A stretch of 64,000 bases of DNA from NCBI GenBank assembly GCA_009617715.1, contig VTFK01000224.1:62001-126000 (forward strand), given 5' to 3'. The position numbers were made by a program, and so were the translations under genes. Positions within the stretch are counted from its first letter, which is position 1, and each line of letters starts with the position of its first letter. This DNA comes from Plectrocnemia conspersa. Its lineage: Eukaryota > Arthropoda > Insecta > Trichoptera > Polycentropodidae. Shown one piece after another: positions 39,401-47,739 of this stretch. The notes below the pieces were generated by a model that worked only from the letters and a program-made list of their open reading frames with translations, had not been told where the DNA came from and did not search any database.

Positions 39401-40170
39401 GATGCACTTATATTAATATGCACATGATTAAATATCGTTAAATTATACAACTGTAATTTATGTGCATATTATGATTGAGCACTAACAAATCATCGATTCG
39501 TTCAAAACGTACATGCATATATGTAATTACACGGATATAAATATAATGCACATATTTAATCATGCATAGTATTACTCAAGTCTACAAAAAAATGGTACAG
39601 CATCATCTATCGAACTTCATCAAAAATTATCCGACTGAAGAGGTAAAGTCGCAACTAAATTTAATAAAGCTGATTGACCGACAGATATCCGATGACTGAA
39701 TTATAAAATTTTTTTTTTTTTATCTGGGCTAATTTTCATCTTATCGTTTTAAAACGTATTTGCATATTATTGACATTAAACAATATACATACAACATACA
39801 CAACAAAAACAATCACGTCTGTGAAATAAACATACATAAAAAAACATACAAATAATAAATAAAAATAACTCACCTAAATTGAAAAAAATCAAAAAACGAC
39901 CCGCGAAAGGTCGTCAGATTTTTTTTAATAACCCGTGACAAATCGATGCGAGTCATTATCGAAAACAGACCTTGGAATTTATGAGGTCAGATCGCGACGA
40001 GAATAAAATTATTAAATAAAAAAAAATCGTAACTCACTTTTCGAAGGTACAGGAACTGCTGGTTTGGGCGTGCCGGAAGAGCACATTCTCCCAATCTTCG
40101 ACGGAGGTCTGATCCCGGAAGGTTTCGGGGGCTTATTGTCCCCCGACGTCGAGTTTTCCATTTCGCTCAT
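202..40170 (-). CDS. CLIP-190: CLIP-170/CLIP-190 family microtubule plus-end-tracking protein, 5' part (partial, multi-exon)
   Basis: Coding exons read on the minus strand, in transcript order: 40170-40038, 4556-4494, 4228-4142, 3201-3112, 2981-2829, 2759-2484, 2402-2234, 400-202. All junctions are GT-AG and the phases fit throughout. The product starts [10 protein letters not shown], with a Pro/Ser/Lys-rich basic head, an acidic linker, then two CAP-Gly domains. Both domains carry the GKNDG signature, separated by a Ser/Arg/Pro-rich basic linker. CLIP proteins bind growing microtubule ends: CAP-Gly domains grip the EEY/F tails of alpha-tubulin and EB proteins, and a long coiled coil with zinc knuckles follows. 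The coiled coil and C-terminus are absent because the gene leaves the window at base 1. The first intron, about 35.5 kb, is filled with transposon debris. Family assignment is firm from the paired CAP-Gly domains and the YFEC...YG/FGLFAPL-type end of domain 2. The symbol is by analogy with Drosophila. Confidence 0.9.
1021..1185. mobile_element. MITE family M1, truncated copy
   Basis: Carries the shared M1 core (GTCAGAACAGTGAACACC, then TTATGAATAACTC) and the terminal block ending ATTCCCTGTTAAATAGCACC. It matches in reverse the 5' end of the complete copies at 46790 and 56804. The other terminus is missing. Confidence 0.72.
1412..1630. mobile_element. piggyBac-type MITE with TTAA target duplication
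   Basis: TTAA at 1412-1415 is followed by CCCTTTCACcGCGG. The other end reads CCGCaGTGAAAGGG followed by TTAA at 1627-1630. The 211-bp interior has no coding capacity. Terminal CCC with TTAA duplications is typical of piggyBac-superfamily non-autonomous elements. A diverged inverted copy lies at 13940-14078. Confidence 0.78.
2234..2402 (-). CDS. CLIP-190: CLIP exon, CAP-Gly domain 2
   Basis: 169 nt, acceptor CTGCAG|CA, donor AGAG|GTTTAT. It encodes [11 protein letters not shown]...GTLRFIG...[23 protein letters not shown], a second CAP-Gly domain with an intact GKNDG. The last two bases join the next exon to make the R of KRYFEC. Confidence 0.92.
2484..2759 (-). CDS. CLIP-190: CLIP exon, GKNDG of CAP-Gly 1 and Ser-rich linker
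   Basis: 276 nt, acceptor TTGTAG|GC, donor ATTA|GTGTGT. It starts with [14 protein letters not shown], the tubulin/EB-tail-binding signature and end of CAP-Gly 1. About 70 residues rich in Ser, Pro and Arg follow. In vertebrate CLIPs this linker is known to aid microtubule binding and to be phosphorylated. Confidence 0.9.
2829..2981 (-). CDS. CLIP-190: CLIP exon, first half of CAP-Gly domain 1
   Basis: 153 nt, acceptor CGCAG|ACC, donor CG|GTCAGA. It encodes the [13 protein letters not shown]...[16 protein letters not shown] region, the conserved glycine- and tryptophan-bearing half of a CAP-Gly domain. The split codon of PIG is completed by the next exon, which supplies KNDG. Confidence 0.92.
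3112..3201 (-). CDS. CLIP-190: CLIP linker exon before CAP-Gly 1
   Basis: 90 nt, phase 1 on both sides, donor TCAG|GTATTT. It encodes ...[22 protein letters not shown], which leads into CAP-Gly 1. Three AG acceptors lie within 24 nt upstream. Only the outermost (exon start 3201) keeps the shared phase, so it was chosen. Confidence 0.72.
4142..4228 (-). CDS. CLIP-190: CLIP small in-frame linker exon (87 nt), acidic
   Basis: Acceptor AACAG, donor CCA|GTGAGT. It is 87 nt with phase 1 on both sides. It encodes an acidic, Ser-rich stretch ([14 protein letters not shown]) ending in a basic RERKPS. Richer in G+C than its surroundings. A plausible cassette exon of the N-terminal linker. Confidence 0.68.
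4494..4556 (-). CDS. CLIP-190: CLIP small in-frame linker exon (63 nt)
   Basis: Acceptor TTCAG at 4557-4561; donor G|GTCGGT. It is 63 nt, entering and leaving in phase 1, so it can be included or skipped without changing frame. It encodes a short charged segment ([19 protein letters not shown]). The segment is not a signature of the family, so support rests on splice sites, phase and position between exon 1 and the CAP-Gly exons. Confidence 0.6.
5800..6030. other. G+C-rich island in the CLIP intron
   Basis: A sharp compositional change with many CpGs and a CACGTG E-box core near 5989. Open frames exist on both strands but match nothing I know. Lying upstream (transcript sense) of the linker exons, it could be an internal promoter or enhancer; this is inference only. 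Confidence 0.3.
6535..7165 (+). pseudogene. mariner-like (DDE_3 type) transposon remnant
   Basis: Starts with a block shared with 42165 and 60035 (GCACTGTAAATCAGACAGCT). Conceptual translation shows, in broken frames, [14 protein letters not shown], an [22 protein letters not shown] helix-turn-helix stretch, and later a VNKQNC..GGEEN segment from the catalytic domain. Middle and end are deleted, with stops and frameshifts throughout. Not functional. Confidence 0.75.
7320..7400. repeat. dispersed repeat R3, copy 1
   Basis: The block with GTTGCGAAACGTCC and the following AACCCAATGAAAGTTCTAAAAC recurs inverted at 30410-30520. A diverged, unclassified interspersed repeat. Confidence 0.55.
7760..7947. 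repeat. near-perfect 188-bp foldback palindrome
   Basis: Left arm 7760-7845 and right arm 7862-7947 are reverse complements at 85 of 86 positions, with a 16-nt loop (7846-7861). The arms start CAATAGGAGAGCTC and end in a G+C-rich GGCGCCGTCGC stem. Weaker inverted similarity continues outward (AAACCGAAT on both sides). Probably a foldback MITE; if transcribed it would form a long hairpin RNA. Confidence 0.85.
9520..10045. other. G+C-rich island with poly-C runs, probable transposon-derived sequence
   Basis: About 520 bp strikingly richer in G+C than its flanks, starting near CAGGGACGTCATTTGAGAGG and bounded inside by two C-runs (about 9643 and 10021). No sustained open frame. The sudden composition change suggests an inserted element of foreign composition; the class is undetermined. 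Confidence 0.35.
10434..10800 (+). pseudogene. second mariner-like transposase fragment
   Basis: Broken frames resemble the 5' end of a mariner-like transposase: a [21 protein letters not shown] helix-turn-helix start followed by decayed sequence. It belongs to a different lineage from the 6535 and 42165 copies. Frameshifted and truncated. Confidence 0.5.
13120..13215 (-). repeat. tRNA-derived SINE-like fragment, family S2
   Basis: Shares ATATAAATTGA.AAA and the CATTGACTTAC block with the copy at 32915. Read on the minus strand, the better copy carries pol III-like A and B boxes. This copy is diverged. Confidence 0.4.
13490..13920 (+). pseudogene. possible Tc1/mariner-type transposase debris
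   Basis: [13 protein letters not shown] stretch resembles the helix-turn-helix start of Tc1/IS630-type transposases. A G+C-richer, coding-like segment ([20 protein letters not shown]) follows in another frame. Too broken for a confident family call. Confidence 0.3.
13940..14078. mobile_element. diverged inverted copy of the 1412 piggyBac-type MITE
   Basis: The reverse complement aligns across GGCTGATATTTTT, AAATTTGTTAATATGTG and GGGGCACCTATT..TGCCAT with the element at 1412-1630. The termini are eroded. Confidence 0.6.
14722..14830. repeat. dispersed repeat R2 fragment (inverted relative to 35550)
   Basis: AATTTAAATCAACTTTGG and TATTATTCAGGGTCAGAATAAA match in reverse the segment at 35550-35640. 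Confidence 0.5.
15013..15095. mobile_element. MITE family M1, internal fragment
   Basis: Carries AACTGTTGGATAGGTTAGGTGCGAGCG..CGTTAGTCAGAACAGTGAACACC, the M1 core. Both termini are missing. Confidence 0.6.
15259..15375 (+). repeat. tRNA-derived SINE, family S1, copy 1
   Basis: Has a B-box-like GGTTCGAGCCCC and an upstream AGCGTAGTCCATAATGTCTC block, followed by an A/T-rich tail with ATTATTAAAAAAACGGC. The same arrangement, including the tail, recurs on the other strand at 21499-21610. It does not fold as a complete tRNA, so it is called a SINE rather than a tRNA gene. Confidence 0.6.
18221..18410 (-). CDS. candidate alternative first exon of the CLIP gene
   Basis: Inside the giant CLIP intron and on the same strand, a G+C-rich island opens with ATG at 18410 ([11 protein letters not shown]...). 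It stays open for 63 codons plus one base, then meets a CACAG|GTGTCA donor. The leftover base gives the same phase 1 as the real exon 1, so splicing to 4556, 4228 or 3201 keeps frame. The peptide is Ser/Thr/Arg-rich and low complexity, like the CLIP head, but no homology can be claimed. Alternative: a spurious open frame in a regulatory island. If unspliced, the frame would run to a stop at 18177. Confidence 0.4.
18978..19038 (-). pseudogene. fragment resembling the N-terminus of PYM (partner of Y14 and Mago)
   Basis: The minus-strand frame reads [19 protein letters not shown]. The [11 protein letters not shown] segment closely matches the conserved start of PYM, the ribosome-bound factor that dismantles exon junction complexes. 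The family's invariant continuation (DGTWRK...) is absent: the frame runs into AT-rich sequence with no GT donor at the break. I therefore read it as a truncated duplicate or a fragment captured by a transposon. An unusual exon of a real gene is less likely. The match is short and needs a database search. Confidence 0.45.
19540..19905. repeat. dispersed repeat R1, copy 1
   Basis: About 350 bp with the landmarks AAAAACGATGTTTTCCT, GAAGTATTTTTA.AAGTACCA and AGAAGATTGTTTAAAAGCTTA, all repeated in order at 34895-35275. Unclassified, probably a non-autonomous element. Confidence 0.65.
20580..20867 (+). other. isolated coding-like open frame, no family recognised
   Basis: Opposite strand to CLIP, open from a TAA at about 20563. 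There is no ATG at the left end; the first in-frame ATG is near 20670 ([15 protein letters not shown]...), leaving about 65 residues that end [10 protein letters not shown] putative acceptor (CTGACAG) near 20620 would allow a terminal exon. It is G+C-richer than its flanks, which argues for past or present coding. No domain is recognised. Confidence 0.3.
21499..21610 (-). repeat. tRNA-derived SINE, family S1, copy 2
   Basis: The reverse complement reproduces copy 1: GTAGTCCGTAACGTCTCAGA, GGGCTCGAGCCCC, then the tail ATTATTAAAAAAAACCGG. Confidence 0.6.
21682..21793 (-). other. possible Ly6/uPAR-type exon fragment
   Basis: After an acceptor-like TGTTTAG the frame reads [27 protein letters not shown]... 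and stops at a TAA embedded in AATAAA. The C-x2-C and later C resemble the start of three-finger (Ly6) domains, but only three cysteines are present and no partner exon was found. Low confidence; it may be a relic. Confidence 0.25.
23770..24010. other. moderately G+C-rich intronic segment
   Basis: Frames are open on both strands for 62-86 codons. No recognised motif and no convincing start, so not called a gene. Confidence 0.2.
24480..24910. other. G+C-rich intronic island with CTCTCT/GAGAG motifs
   Basis: Contains TCTCTCTCACTCTCG and GAGAGAGCGAAAGAG blocks, which look like GAGA-factor sites. No supported coding exon. Could be a regulatory element of the CLIP gene or an old insert. Confidence 0.25.
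26772..28207 (-). mobile_element. hAT element with intact ends and 8-bp target duplication
   Basis: The termini CAGTGGTCGGCAAACTTA and CACTTTGCCGACCCCTG are imperfect inverted repeats. They are flanked by the identical 8-bp ACCTAACC (26764-26771 and 28208-28215), the size made by hAT transposases. The 1,436-bp body holds a frameshifted C-terminal half of a transposase. The ends look mobilisable by a relative, but the element cannot encode its own enzyme. Confidence 0.9.
26905..27990 (-). pseudogene. broken hAT transposase (GTF2IRD2/EPM2AIP1-like)
   Basis: The longest open piece (27254-27901) encodes [13 protein letters not shown], an [17 protein letters not shown] block and [13 protein letters not shown], all typical of DUF4371/hAT transposases. 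Upstream, a [15 protein letters not shown] piece sits in another frame across an A-run. Downstream, after stops, comes [19 protein letters not shown], the hAT dimerisation motif. The N-terminal BED finger and the first catalytic Asp are missing. A pseudogene within the 26772-28207 element. Confidence 0.82.
30410..30520. repeat. dispersed repeat R3, copy 2 (inverted)
   Basis: TAGTTTTAGGACTTTCATTG and GGACGTTTCGCAAC are the reverse complement of the block at 7320-7400. Confidence 0.55.
32915..33015 (-). repeat. tRNA-derived SINE-like copy, family S2
   Basis: The minus strand reads TAGACTAGTGGTGTAAG (A-box-like), then GAGTTCAAAACCC (B-box-like), then a body ending ATTTATATCGTG. Related copies lie at 13120 and 46665. 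Confidence 0.5.
34895..35275. repeat. dispersed repeat R1, copy 2
   Basis: Aligns in direct orientation with 19540-19905. Confidence 0.65.
35550..35640. repeat. dispersed repeat R2 fragment
   Basis: The GACCCTGAATAATA and CCAAAGTTGATTTAAATTCTG blocks match 14722-14830 in reverse. Confidence 0.5.
37155..37325. repeat. direct repeat R4, copy 1
   Basis: AATAGCAGTAAACATGGAAG, ACGAATCA.GCATGCA and ATCCTTTGCCGA recur in order at 38350-38575, about 1.2 kb downstream. Confidence 0.55.
38350..38575. repeat. direct repeat R4, copy 2, with a short palindrome
   Basis: Second R4 copy. Within it, 38383-38399 and 38401-38417 form an exact 17-bp inverted repeat around one base (arm TGCATGAATGTACATCA). Confidence 0.55.
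38646..38962. repeat. tandem duplication, two units of 166 bp
   Basis: The unit starting AATGCTGACGAAC (38646) repeats at 38812 with only a few substitutions, through to CAAAGAGTTGTAAT. No open frame of note. A recent local duplication or a satellite seed. Confidence 0.85.
39562..39699 (+). other. 45-codon coding-like open frame, unrecognised
   Basis: ATG to TGA on the strand opposite CLIP. The peptide ([19 protein letters not shown]...LIDRQISDD) is balanced in composition, not low complexity. The AG before TATTACTC could be an acceptor, making this a terminal exon fragment or retrocopy tail. No family recognised; may be chance. Confidence 0.2.
40038..40170 (-). CDS. CLIP-190: CLIP coding exon 1 (start codon)
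   Basis: 133 nt, 44 codons plus one base. It begins ATG at 40170 and ends at a GTGAGT donor. It encodes the basic, proline-rich head that precedes CAP-Gly 1 in CLIP proteins (segments such as [10 protein letters not shown]). No TATA box is evident upstream. The leftover base (phase 1) matches every following linker exon, so these could be skipped without a frameshift. Confidence 0.88.
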
Positions 40171-42164
40171 TCTTGCACAAAACACGTTACAAACAGCAAT
40201 TTTTCACGTACACACTTGCGTCATTTCTGGCGTTTAAAAAATTAAGAAAAAAACATATGTAATAATTATTCGATTATAATTAACAAAGGATAATTACAGG
40301 GATCACAATGGACGGTTCAATTAAATGCCGCCCACTTTTAATTAACTCGGTTAATGTAGGATAACCACTCAATCGTATTACACGCTTCATTTTTGTTGCG
40401 TCGTTGAGAGTTGTTCTTTCGCAGCGTTTGTATTGTATTGTATTGACTATTGTTGTGTAAAACAATCAAAATAGCATAATAGTGTCTTAAAAATGTTCAG
40501 TCATCTCGTTAACAATCAAACATACGCTGTTTATGCGCAATAAAAGATAATTATTACTCATAAAAATGAATTCATATATAAATATGAATTCAAAATATCA
40601 ATTTTGCAGTCCTACGAATGAAGATTAAGAAGTATCAGTTTCCAAAGATCGTCTGTTAATAATTTGGAAGATCGCGTTATTCGCATTGCACTTCACATAC
40701 GTAAAATAATAGAATGTGCCTAAAAAAATAAAGAATTCGCGCTTCGCGGCCGTTTATCTTTTTAAAATAAATATATTATTGAAATTTATTTTCTCCCCTA
40801 TCCCGAAATGGTGTACGTATTTGGGGTCCTAAAATAGTATTAAGCCTAAAAACAGCAAACGCTGTATAGCCGAGTATTGATTTTTTGATTTCTCAGACGT
40901 GTGTTGTAGTCGTTGTATATGTTTCTCAAAATAGTACACCAGAAGCCTGGGTGTATTGCGTTTAATATCCTTATCAATATTGCGCTTAATTTAAAATTAC
41001 AAGTATTTAATGTCGGGACGGCACCTAATAGTTGCAAAGAAATCAGTCGCAAGGACTTGCTAAAAGTTTATAAAATGGTATATATTAACAGTTTCAAAGT
41101 ACTTGAATAAAATAATAATATAATGCAATAAAAAGTGATGGATACCGCTATGAAATGTATTTCTTTCCTAATATGTATAAATTTCAGGCATTGGCAGGTG
41201 AGTTGCAGTAAGGAGCCCAGATTTTGAAAATATCAAAGGTGGCACTAAAAATAAAAAGGGCATCTAAGAAATTTTAGGTGTAGGAGAACACAAATGAATT
41301 GTTACGAAAACTAAAAAAGGTCATTTCGGATTTTTTTTATTTAAATGCCATCGGACAAAATTTTAGAGGAGGCAAATCTTACTCAAAGGATGCCGTCTGG
41401 TCATCTTAGTTGCACGCTAATTGTCGGGGAGTCCTCGACCCACTGTCAAACGTTCAATGTGTGCGCGCCGATGTTTACAGACATCGTGTCGTGGCGTGAC
41501 GGGACGTGTCAGAATAGTATCGTTTTCATATATTTTATATGGATAGAAGCACATCACTGTGGACCCGTGTGTCGTGACGCATTGTGTAAAATGTATGAAA
41601 TCGAACCATTCTGACTATATTATTATATTTAAACGAAATATATTGTAAGTTTCAGTAACGTGCAGTGTACCTATATTTAAGCAGCTTTTAATATATATAT
41701 ATATTTTGATTTAATGTTCAGTACTACCAAAAATAAAGTGACAGTATCGTTAAAAGCTTTATATGTCATTGTATTTTTTAAGAACGTCGGCTTTATACAA
41801 ACGATTACGTAACTGAGCCTATTAACAGTCAAAGCACTTGCAGAAAGACCGTAACTATCCGAATAATGCAACGGTCGATGCCAAATACAAAATAATGTGT
41901 TGCATATCTTGACATGTACTGGGTTTTAATGTATCTAAAGATACACTTCAACTTGGTGGAAATGCTGTTAAAAATAGAAAAACCCAACAACTTCTAATTA
42001 AACACAACAAAATCTCAAGGGCTTTAAGAATATATTCAAAACATTACTACTTGTATGGATATCTAATTAAAGAGCATGTATGACTGTTTTTTCATAATTT
42101 TGATTAACATGTCTAAAAATATTAAATAAATAATTATATACAGAGTGATGCAATTTGAGTTTAT

Positions 42165-42925
42165 TATGTTGGCAGCACTGTAAATCAGACAGCTGTCAAT
42201 AATCACGCGTATTCAGCGTATAATATTAGTATCGCTTAACCACTGCTTAACGCGTTAAATTCAATTGTTCTACAGAAATATCAATTCTGTACGAACTGTG
42301 TATCGAAATTTATGGGAAGATTATGGTAAATTTAATCGTCCTACTGAGAGAATTATTTGCAACGTAGTGGAAAAAAATAAGCGCTGCGTTCATCATCATG
42401 GCGCCCGTTCAGCCGAAAATATTGCTACTGTCAGTGAAAGTGTGACCGAAGACCAGGAATTATGGATTCGTCTTTTCTTGTAGCACAGTTTGACGCAATT
42501 TGGATCTGGTCTTATACCTACACCAGTATAAAATGCAGATAACGCAAGAACTCAGAGAACATGGACAGTGAATAATTCATGCAGTAATAAGCAAAATATC
42601 CGCATATGGAGCGCATTGTGGTCAGGCGGCGTTATTGGGTCTTACTTTTTTAAAAACGATGAAAGTCGGACTGTACGAAATTTAAGATATTGTGCGGTTC
42701 CACGCATCGAGTGCAGCTTTGGATGTTTTGCGTGAAAAGTTTCCAGGTCGCATTATTTTACGTTTTGGTGACATCAACTAGCCGCCATTATCATGCAATT
42801 TGTGGGGTTACGCTAAGATCGTGACTACGCCGACAAACCCGAAATATTTGAGCATCTAAAAACCAACATTCGCCAAGTTATGGCCGACATTTCGTCCAAA
42901 AATGACATCAAAGGATTCATTTAAT
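42165..42925 (+). pseudogene. mariner-like (DDE_3 type) transposon, longest copy, inactivated
   Basis: Starts with the GCAGCACTGTAAATCAGACAG block. Broken frames give [64 protein letters not shown], and near the end a YADKPEIFEHLKTNIRQVM tail. These follow the order of a mariner-family transposase. Stops, frameshifts and deletions disable it. Related copies lie at 6535 and 60035. Confidence 0.8.
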
Positions 42926-44817
42926 TTAATTGATATTATTTTTCATAATTAATAAAATACGTCAAATATTCGATTAAAAAATCGAGGTTATCCTTAAATT
43001 TGTGTATTTTTAAGGAAGCTGATATTAGATCACCTTTATTTTAAAAAGATTTGCCAAAAATGCGTTAATAGCAGTGAATATTGTATACTATACATTAATT
43101 TATGAAGTAAAGAAAATGGTTGTAAGGCAAACACTACAAACTACATATTTTAATAAGTAGTTTGTGATTTTTTATAATGGCTCAAAATTAAGTTTTGTTT
43201 ATCGATTCGAGGACTTACTGTACTTATAAAAAATAAATGCTTGCACCATTAGCGCATTCGAATTCTATAAAATAACGGAATCATAAATTAATTACTGAAA
43301 TGAACGAAATATTAAATGTATTCGGTATACATATCTAAAAATAAAATTTAAATTTAAGATCTATAATAACACGAAATTAAAATTGAAATATAAATATATG
43401 GAACAGTAAGCAAGCATGACATTTAAATCTATAAGGCTATTACATTATACTTTTGTATACACACGCCGAGGGCTACGATATTGAATATGAGTTGTATTGA
43501 TACAAACATTATCATATTAGAGCGACATTGACATTCAGGTCTACTTTCAACATTACGGCACTCAAAAGGTTAAATTCTTTTGAATCAATTCAAACGTATC
43601 CACCAAATATAGCAATTTAAGGTCAATAACACAAGACCTTAACATGGTTAAAACTCCACGGGAATGCATTGCGCATTTTTCATTCGACTCTGCATATTTA
43701 ATATTATGCGACAGAATAACTGCGCAAAATGCTGCTTTTTGCCAAAAATTACACAACACTTATTTAGAGCGACGTATTGGAATTGGAATGAAGCGGAAAA
43801 GAGTCAACGACGAATAACACTTGCTGAATGAGTCACGGTTGTACTGAGTTTTTGCTTTTGCGGCAATCGAAATCCGTAGAATCCGTTAGCCGCAAGTAAA
43901 GTACGTTTTTCTGATATTCTCCACACATAACGGATTTGCTCCGGTATAACGCGCAATCATCGTTAAGAAACGTCTACGGAGGGGTTTCCCTGCAAATGGT
44001 GCAGAAAAGGTAACTGAACCTTGCGTATAAAAAAAATACAAGATGCGGCACTCGCGTCCTATTGACAACTGAATTTGGTTTATTTTCAGTACACAGGAGG
44101 CGTCCCGACTGGAAGTTGGCCAAGACCAGGTCTAGGCGAGCGATCGTAAAACTACTGGACTGCGGGATTTGACCCACAACGGAACTTAGAGAATTCAAAA
44201 GCTTTGAGCAAACATCGCAGTTCGTATAACAGAACTTCAGTTCAAAGATCGGAAGCTTAGTAATTCAAGATACTATCTGCTCTTAATCAGAATGTGCAGT
44301 CATTAAAAAGACGCATACTGCACGTACTAGTAATGTATGACATAAGCATTCAAAATACATATCATGTTACAAAAAATTCATACAACAAAACACGATAAGA
44401 TAATACAAAACTTTTGGGTCTAATATATGTATGTATGTAAACATATTTAGTGTTAATCTAATATTTATTTATATATAAACGTTATTATGCAGCTTTGTGT
44501 GTGCTTAAATGTTTTCTAAAATTCTTTGCATTCAAATATTAACCTTGAAAACAGAAAGTGCCGTTTTCAGCGTTCTTCTAATTTTATATTTGACCTTTAA
44601 ATATTTATAATCGTTAATATTTTTATTCCTAGAAATGATCTATCATTCATGACATTTAAACGAAATATTAAAATAATCATTCTTTTTGGTAAAACTAGTA
44701 GAATTTTGGAAAAACGAAAATTTTTCAAAAATTCAGCGTCGAATATATTTGAACATATTTCATCGTTCATCTATAGTTCAAAAGTTTAATGCACGATTGT
44801 CTAGTGGTATAGTCCAG

Positions 44818-45400
44818 GGATCGGTAAACTATGGCCCGCTGACAATTTTAATCTAACGACTAAATTAATCGAAAACATCGAAAACACACTGAAGTGAAAT
44901 CGACTAAAATGTATTACATCCGATGGTAGTAAAAATATACTAGAAAGTGCTTAGTGGGGGGAAAATATGAGGTACAAGGTGCTCAAAGGCTCTTATTATT
45001 TATCAGTATGTATTTGTGGGAAACATCTCAATTATCATGTATTATTGAACCAGTTACGTCAGCGGTGAACTTTACTCGCTCTCGCGAATTTAACCGTCGT
45101 CAGTTCCGTGACTCTTTTTTATTAGGAATGGAAGCCGATAATCCTGACTTGTTCTACCATACACCACTTTGATAGCTTATTTTCTCAACGAAAAAATCTG
45201 GCTTAACATTATTATTAAATACTAAATGGAAATGGGAATCAGTCTTTGCTGCAGATATCATGGGATTTTTTAACAAATTTGATTTAAAACTATGTTTGAA
45301 AATTTTAAAGAATTTGGAAACTGTGCTGTGGTGTAATCAGCCGCTACATCACCTGCCAGAAAACTTTTTTAAATAAAAATGATACAGGGTTTACATACTC
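44818..45400 (+). pseudogene. hAT transposase fragment (GTF2IRD2/SCAND3-like)
   Basis: A terminus-like CAGGGATCGGTAAACTATGG precedes a frame with VNFTRSREFNRRQFRDSFLL.MEAD and FYHTPL. This matches the NRRQF...EMEAD...HT.VRW stretch of DUF4371-type hAT transposases. A WESVFAADIMGFFNKFDLKL piece follows after stops. It is a different copy from that at 26772. Confidence 0.62.
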
Positions 45401-46664
45401 ATATTATGTTAAAAATTAAATAAAAACAGTCCATAAAGTCAAAAGAAAATTTATTCGGGGCGAGGATACTCATATCATCTGCTAGAATCTATCAAAGAAC
45501 AAAGACTTAATCGATCAAGATTAAGCCCAAATTAAGAGTATGGCTCATTGCTTCATAATACTTCCGGAAGATTGAAATCAACAATAAAATATCATTATAA
45601 GTTTAAAAATAACTTGCCTTGAAAAAAAGACTAAGAATGTGTTAATATTTCGATCGTCAATTATGAAGGTTTTCTATCACACACTGTAAATTACCCTTTC
45701 TTAAATAATATGTATTGTTTTCTCGAGTATTTTTTATATGTGAATTAATCCTTTCTTGTTTATTTTTAGTTGAAGCAAGAACAAATATTCGCATATTATT
45801 CGTTAAAGTACAATGGAATGTACCATACAAGTATACCAGTTCCCATAATATGACTTTCCCGTATACGGATGGGTATGTGTAGAATAGACAATGTATTATA
45901 TTCTGGTTTCGGTTAAAAGGTCAACGAATCACAATATATTTTTTAATACAATACAATATAATTTTAAATTTTATTTTATACTATCAGCAAAAGAACAAAT
46001 CTTTATTATACGAGTCGTCAAGTTTCAAAATACGCTATATTATTATTGTAAAAAATATGTGCTATTTATCATAAAATATAATATTATTCTATTAACCCGA
46101 TTTAATGATAAATTACTTAGTTATTCTCATTGTACATATTTTGCCACAAAGAGAAAATTACTCCTTGTAATTAAAATAGCACTCTAATTTCAACTGTATA
46201 ATTTGTTTTGTCATTTTTAAAATTTTTTTGACAAAATATTGAAAATCATTTTTATTATTGATACGTAACTAATTAATTGAAATCTTAATCGCAAACTATT
46301 TTCACTCACTACCTTTGGTTAGACAGTAGATTTTTTTAATCGTAAACTTATGTTGACAAAAACGTGTATGTTTAGCGTTCCCTTTGTCCCATTTTAGGTC
46401 TCTCCCGACCCCTATAGGGTCGCAATTGCAACCCACGGTTTACGCGCCACATACTATTTGAAGCACAAAAAGTTAAATTTTTAGTAGAAAAATCGTTATA
46501 AAAATATATATTCACAAGTTTTGTTTTAATTAAAATAGTGATTAATATGATACAGTTTTGTCATTGATTATTTACTATCAAATATATTTTTTTTATAGTA
46601 AATTTTATCAGTATCTACGGTCTTACATCAATGATCGATCGGAATTCCAATTACATAATAATCG

Positions 46665-46745
46665 CTTATCTTGGTCTCTCATACACGATATAGAGTTTAT
46701 ATGAGATTCGATCCCGGTTTATCGTGCTATTTATTAGACTACATT
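46665..46745 (-). repeat. SINE-like fragment, family S2
   Basis: Shares the CACGATATA and TTCGATCCCGGTTTATCGTGC-type blocks with 32915, in diverged form. Confidence 0.35.
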
Positions 46746-46789
46746 TTTTTTATTCAAATATCATATATTTACTTTTGCGAATTTGTAAT

Positions 46790-47022
46790 GAGTGCGATTT
46801 AACAGTGAATTATTTTTAAATGTATGTGCATTTAAATAAATACGTTTTCCATAAAACGAATTCTTTGTTAATTTATGTACAGTAAATTTTTTTTTTCTTT
46901 GGAAAAGAATTCGTTGCAGTTATTCATGGGGTGTTCACTGCTCTGACCAAATGTTCTGAACATAATCTGTCCAACAGTAATGCATAAACAATTGCTCATG
47001 AACAGAACATACTACCGTATGA
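46790..47022. mobile_element. MITE family M1, complete copy with 8-bp target duplication
   Basis: 233 bp flanked by TTTGTAAT on both sides (46782-46789 and 47023-47030). It carries TGTGCATTTAAATAAATA, the GTTATTCATGGGGTGTTCAC-type core and an inverted end (GCATAAACAATTGCTCATG). There is no open frame, so it would depend on a hAT-type transposase in trans. Confidence 0.75.
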
Positions 47023-47739
47023 TTTGTAATTGACTACATTTTCCCTTAAAATTGTCATTTTAAGCAACATAAAACAGATTGGATTTTTATTAAATATTAT
47101 AAAAATATTTCAAAACAACGTTAATGTCAGTTACCATGTTCTTAATTAGGGGTATTTAAATGACAAAAAATGGCACTTGATAAAATGTAGAAAAGTTGAT
47201 TTATGCGTAACACGTATAAATCAGGTTATTAAATCTTCATGTCAAAAAATGTCATCAATTACAACTATATAGTTAATAAAGAAATTACATATAAAATAAT
47301 CTGTAATTAAAAATAAAAATTATATTATATAATAATTGATTAGCGAATTTTGAAGCTTAACGACCCATATATGTTGTACGCACACACCGAAACATTACGG
47401 TGCAACGAATTGGTTCAAACAAGGATGACCCTAATTAGGTCACTTTACAGCGCGCAAATAATCGATTTATTTCTTTCAAAAAATATAATTCAAATAGTAA
47501 AAAAAAAAACAATATGGCGACCATAAACAAAATGTGTTTTTTAAACATACACTTGTTTATTTTTTTACGACCAGGTCCGGTTTCATCGATGATTCAATCA
47601 ATTACGCCATTTTTATTTTAATTACATAAATTTGTGATGCAAATGTAATTGGTTTTAAATTCGCGTATTTTTGTTATGATAACATGTATGTTTACTTATA
47701 AACTTACTTCTTCGACGTTATTCGGTTAGGTTTTATGTT

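Larger units (their letters stand above)
4557..40037 (-). other. giant first intron of the CLIP gene
   Basis: About 35.5 kb between coding exon 1 and the linker exons. Identified contents are listed separately: mariner-like fragments, a foldback palindrome, SINE-like copies, a complete-ended hAT element, dispersed repeat pairs, a 166-bp tandem duplication, a PYM-like fragment and a possible alternative exon. The stretches at about 8000-9500, 11400-13100, 15600-18100, 22050-23750, 28250-30300, 30600-32850, 33500-34650 and 35700-37100 show no gene or repeat that I can name. Confidence 0.75.

Noticed and set aside
41345..41614. 89-codon plus-strand frame with several cysteines
   Set aside because: The cysteine spacing fits no family that I know and the segment shares a GACCAGAC-type motif with repeats; likely transposon-derived.
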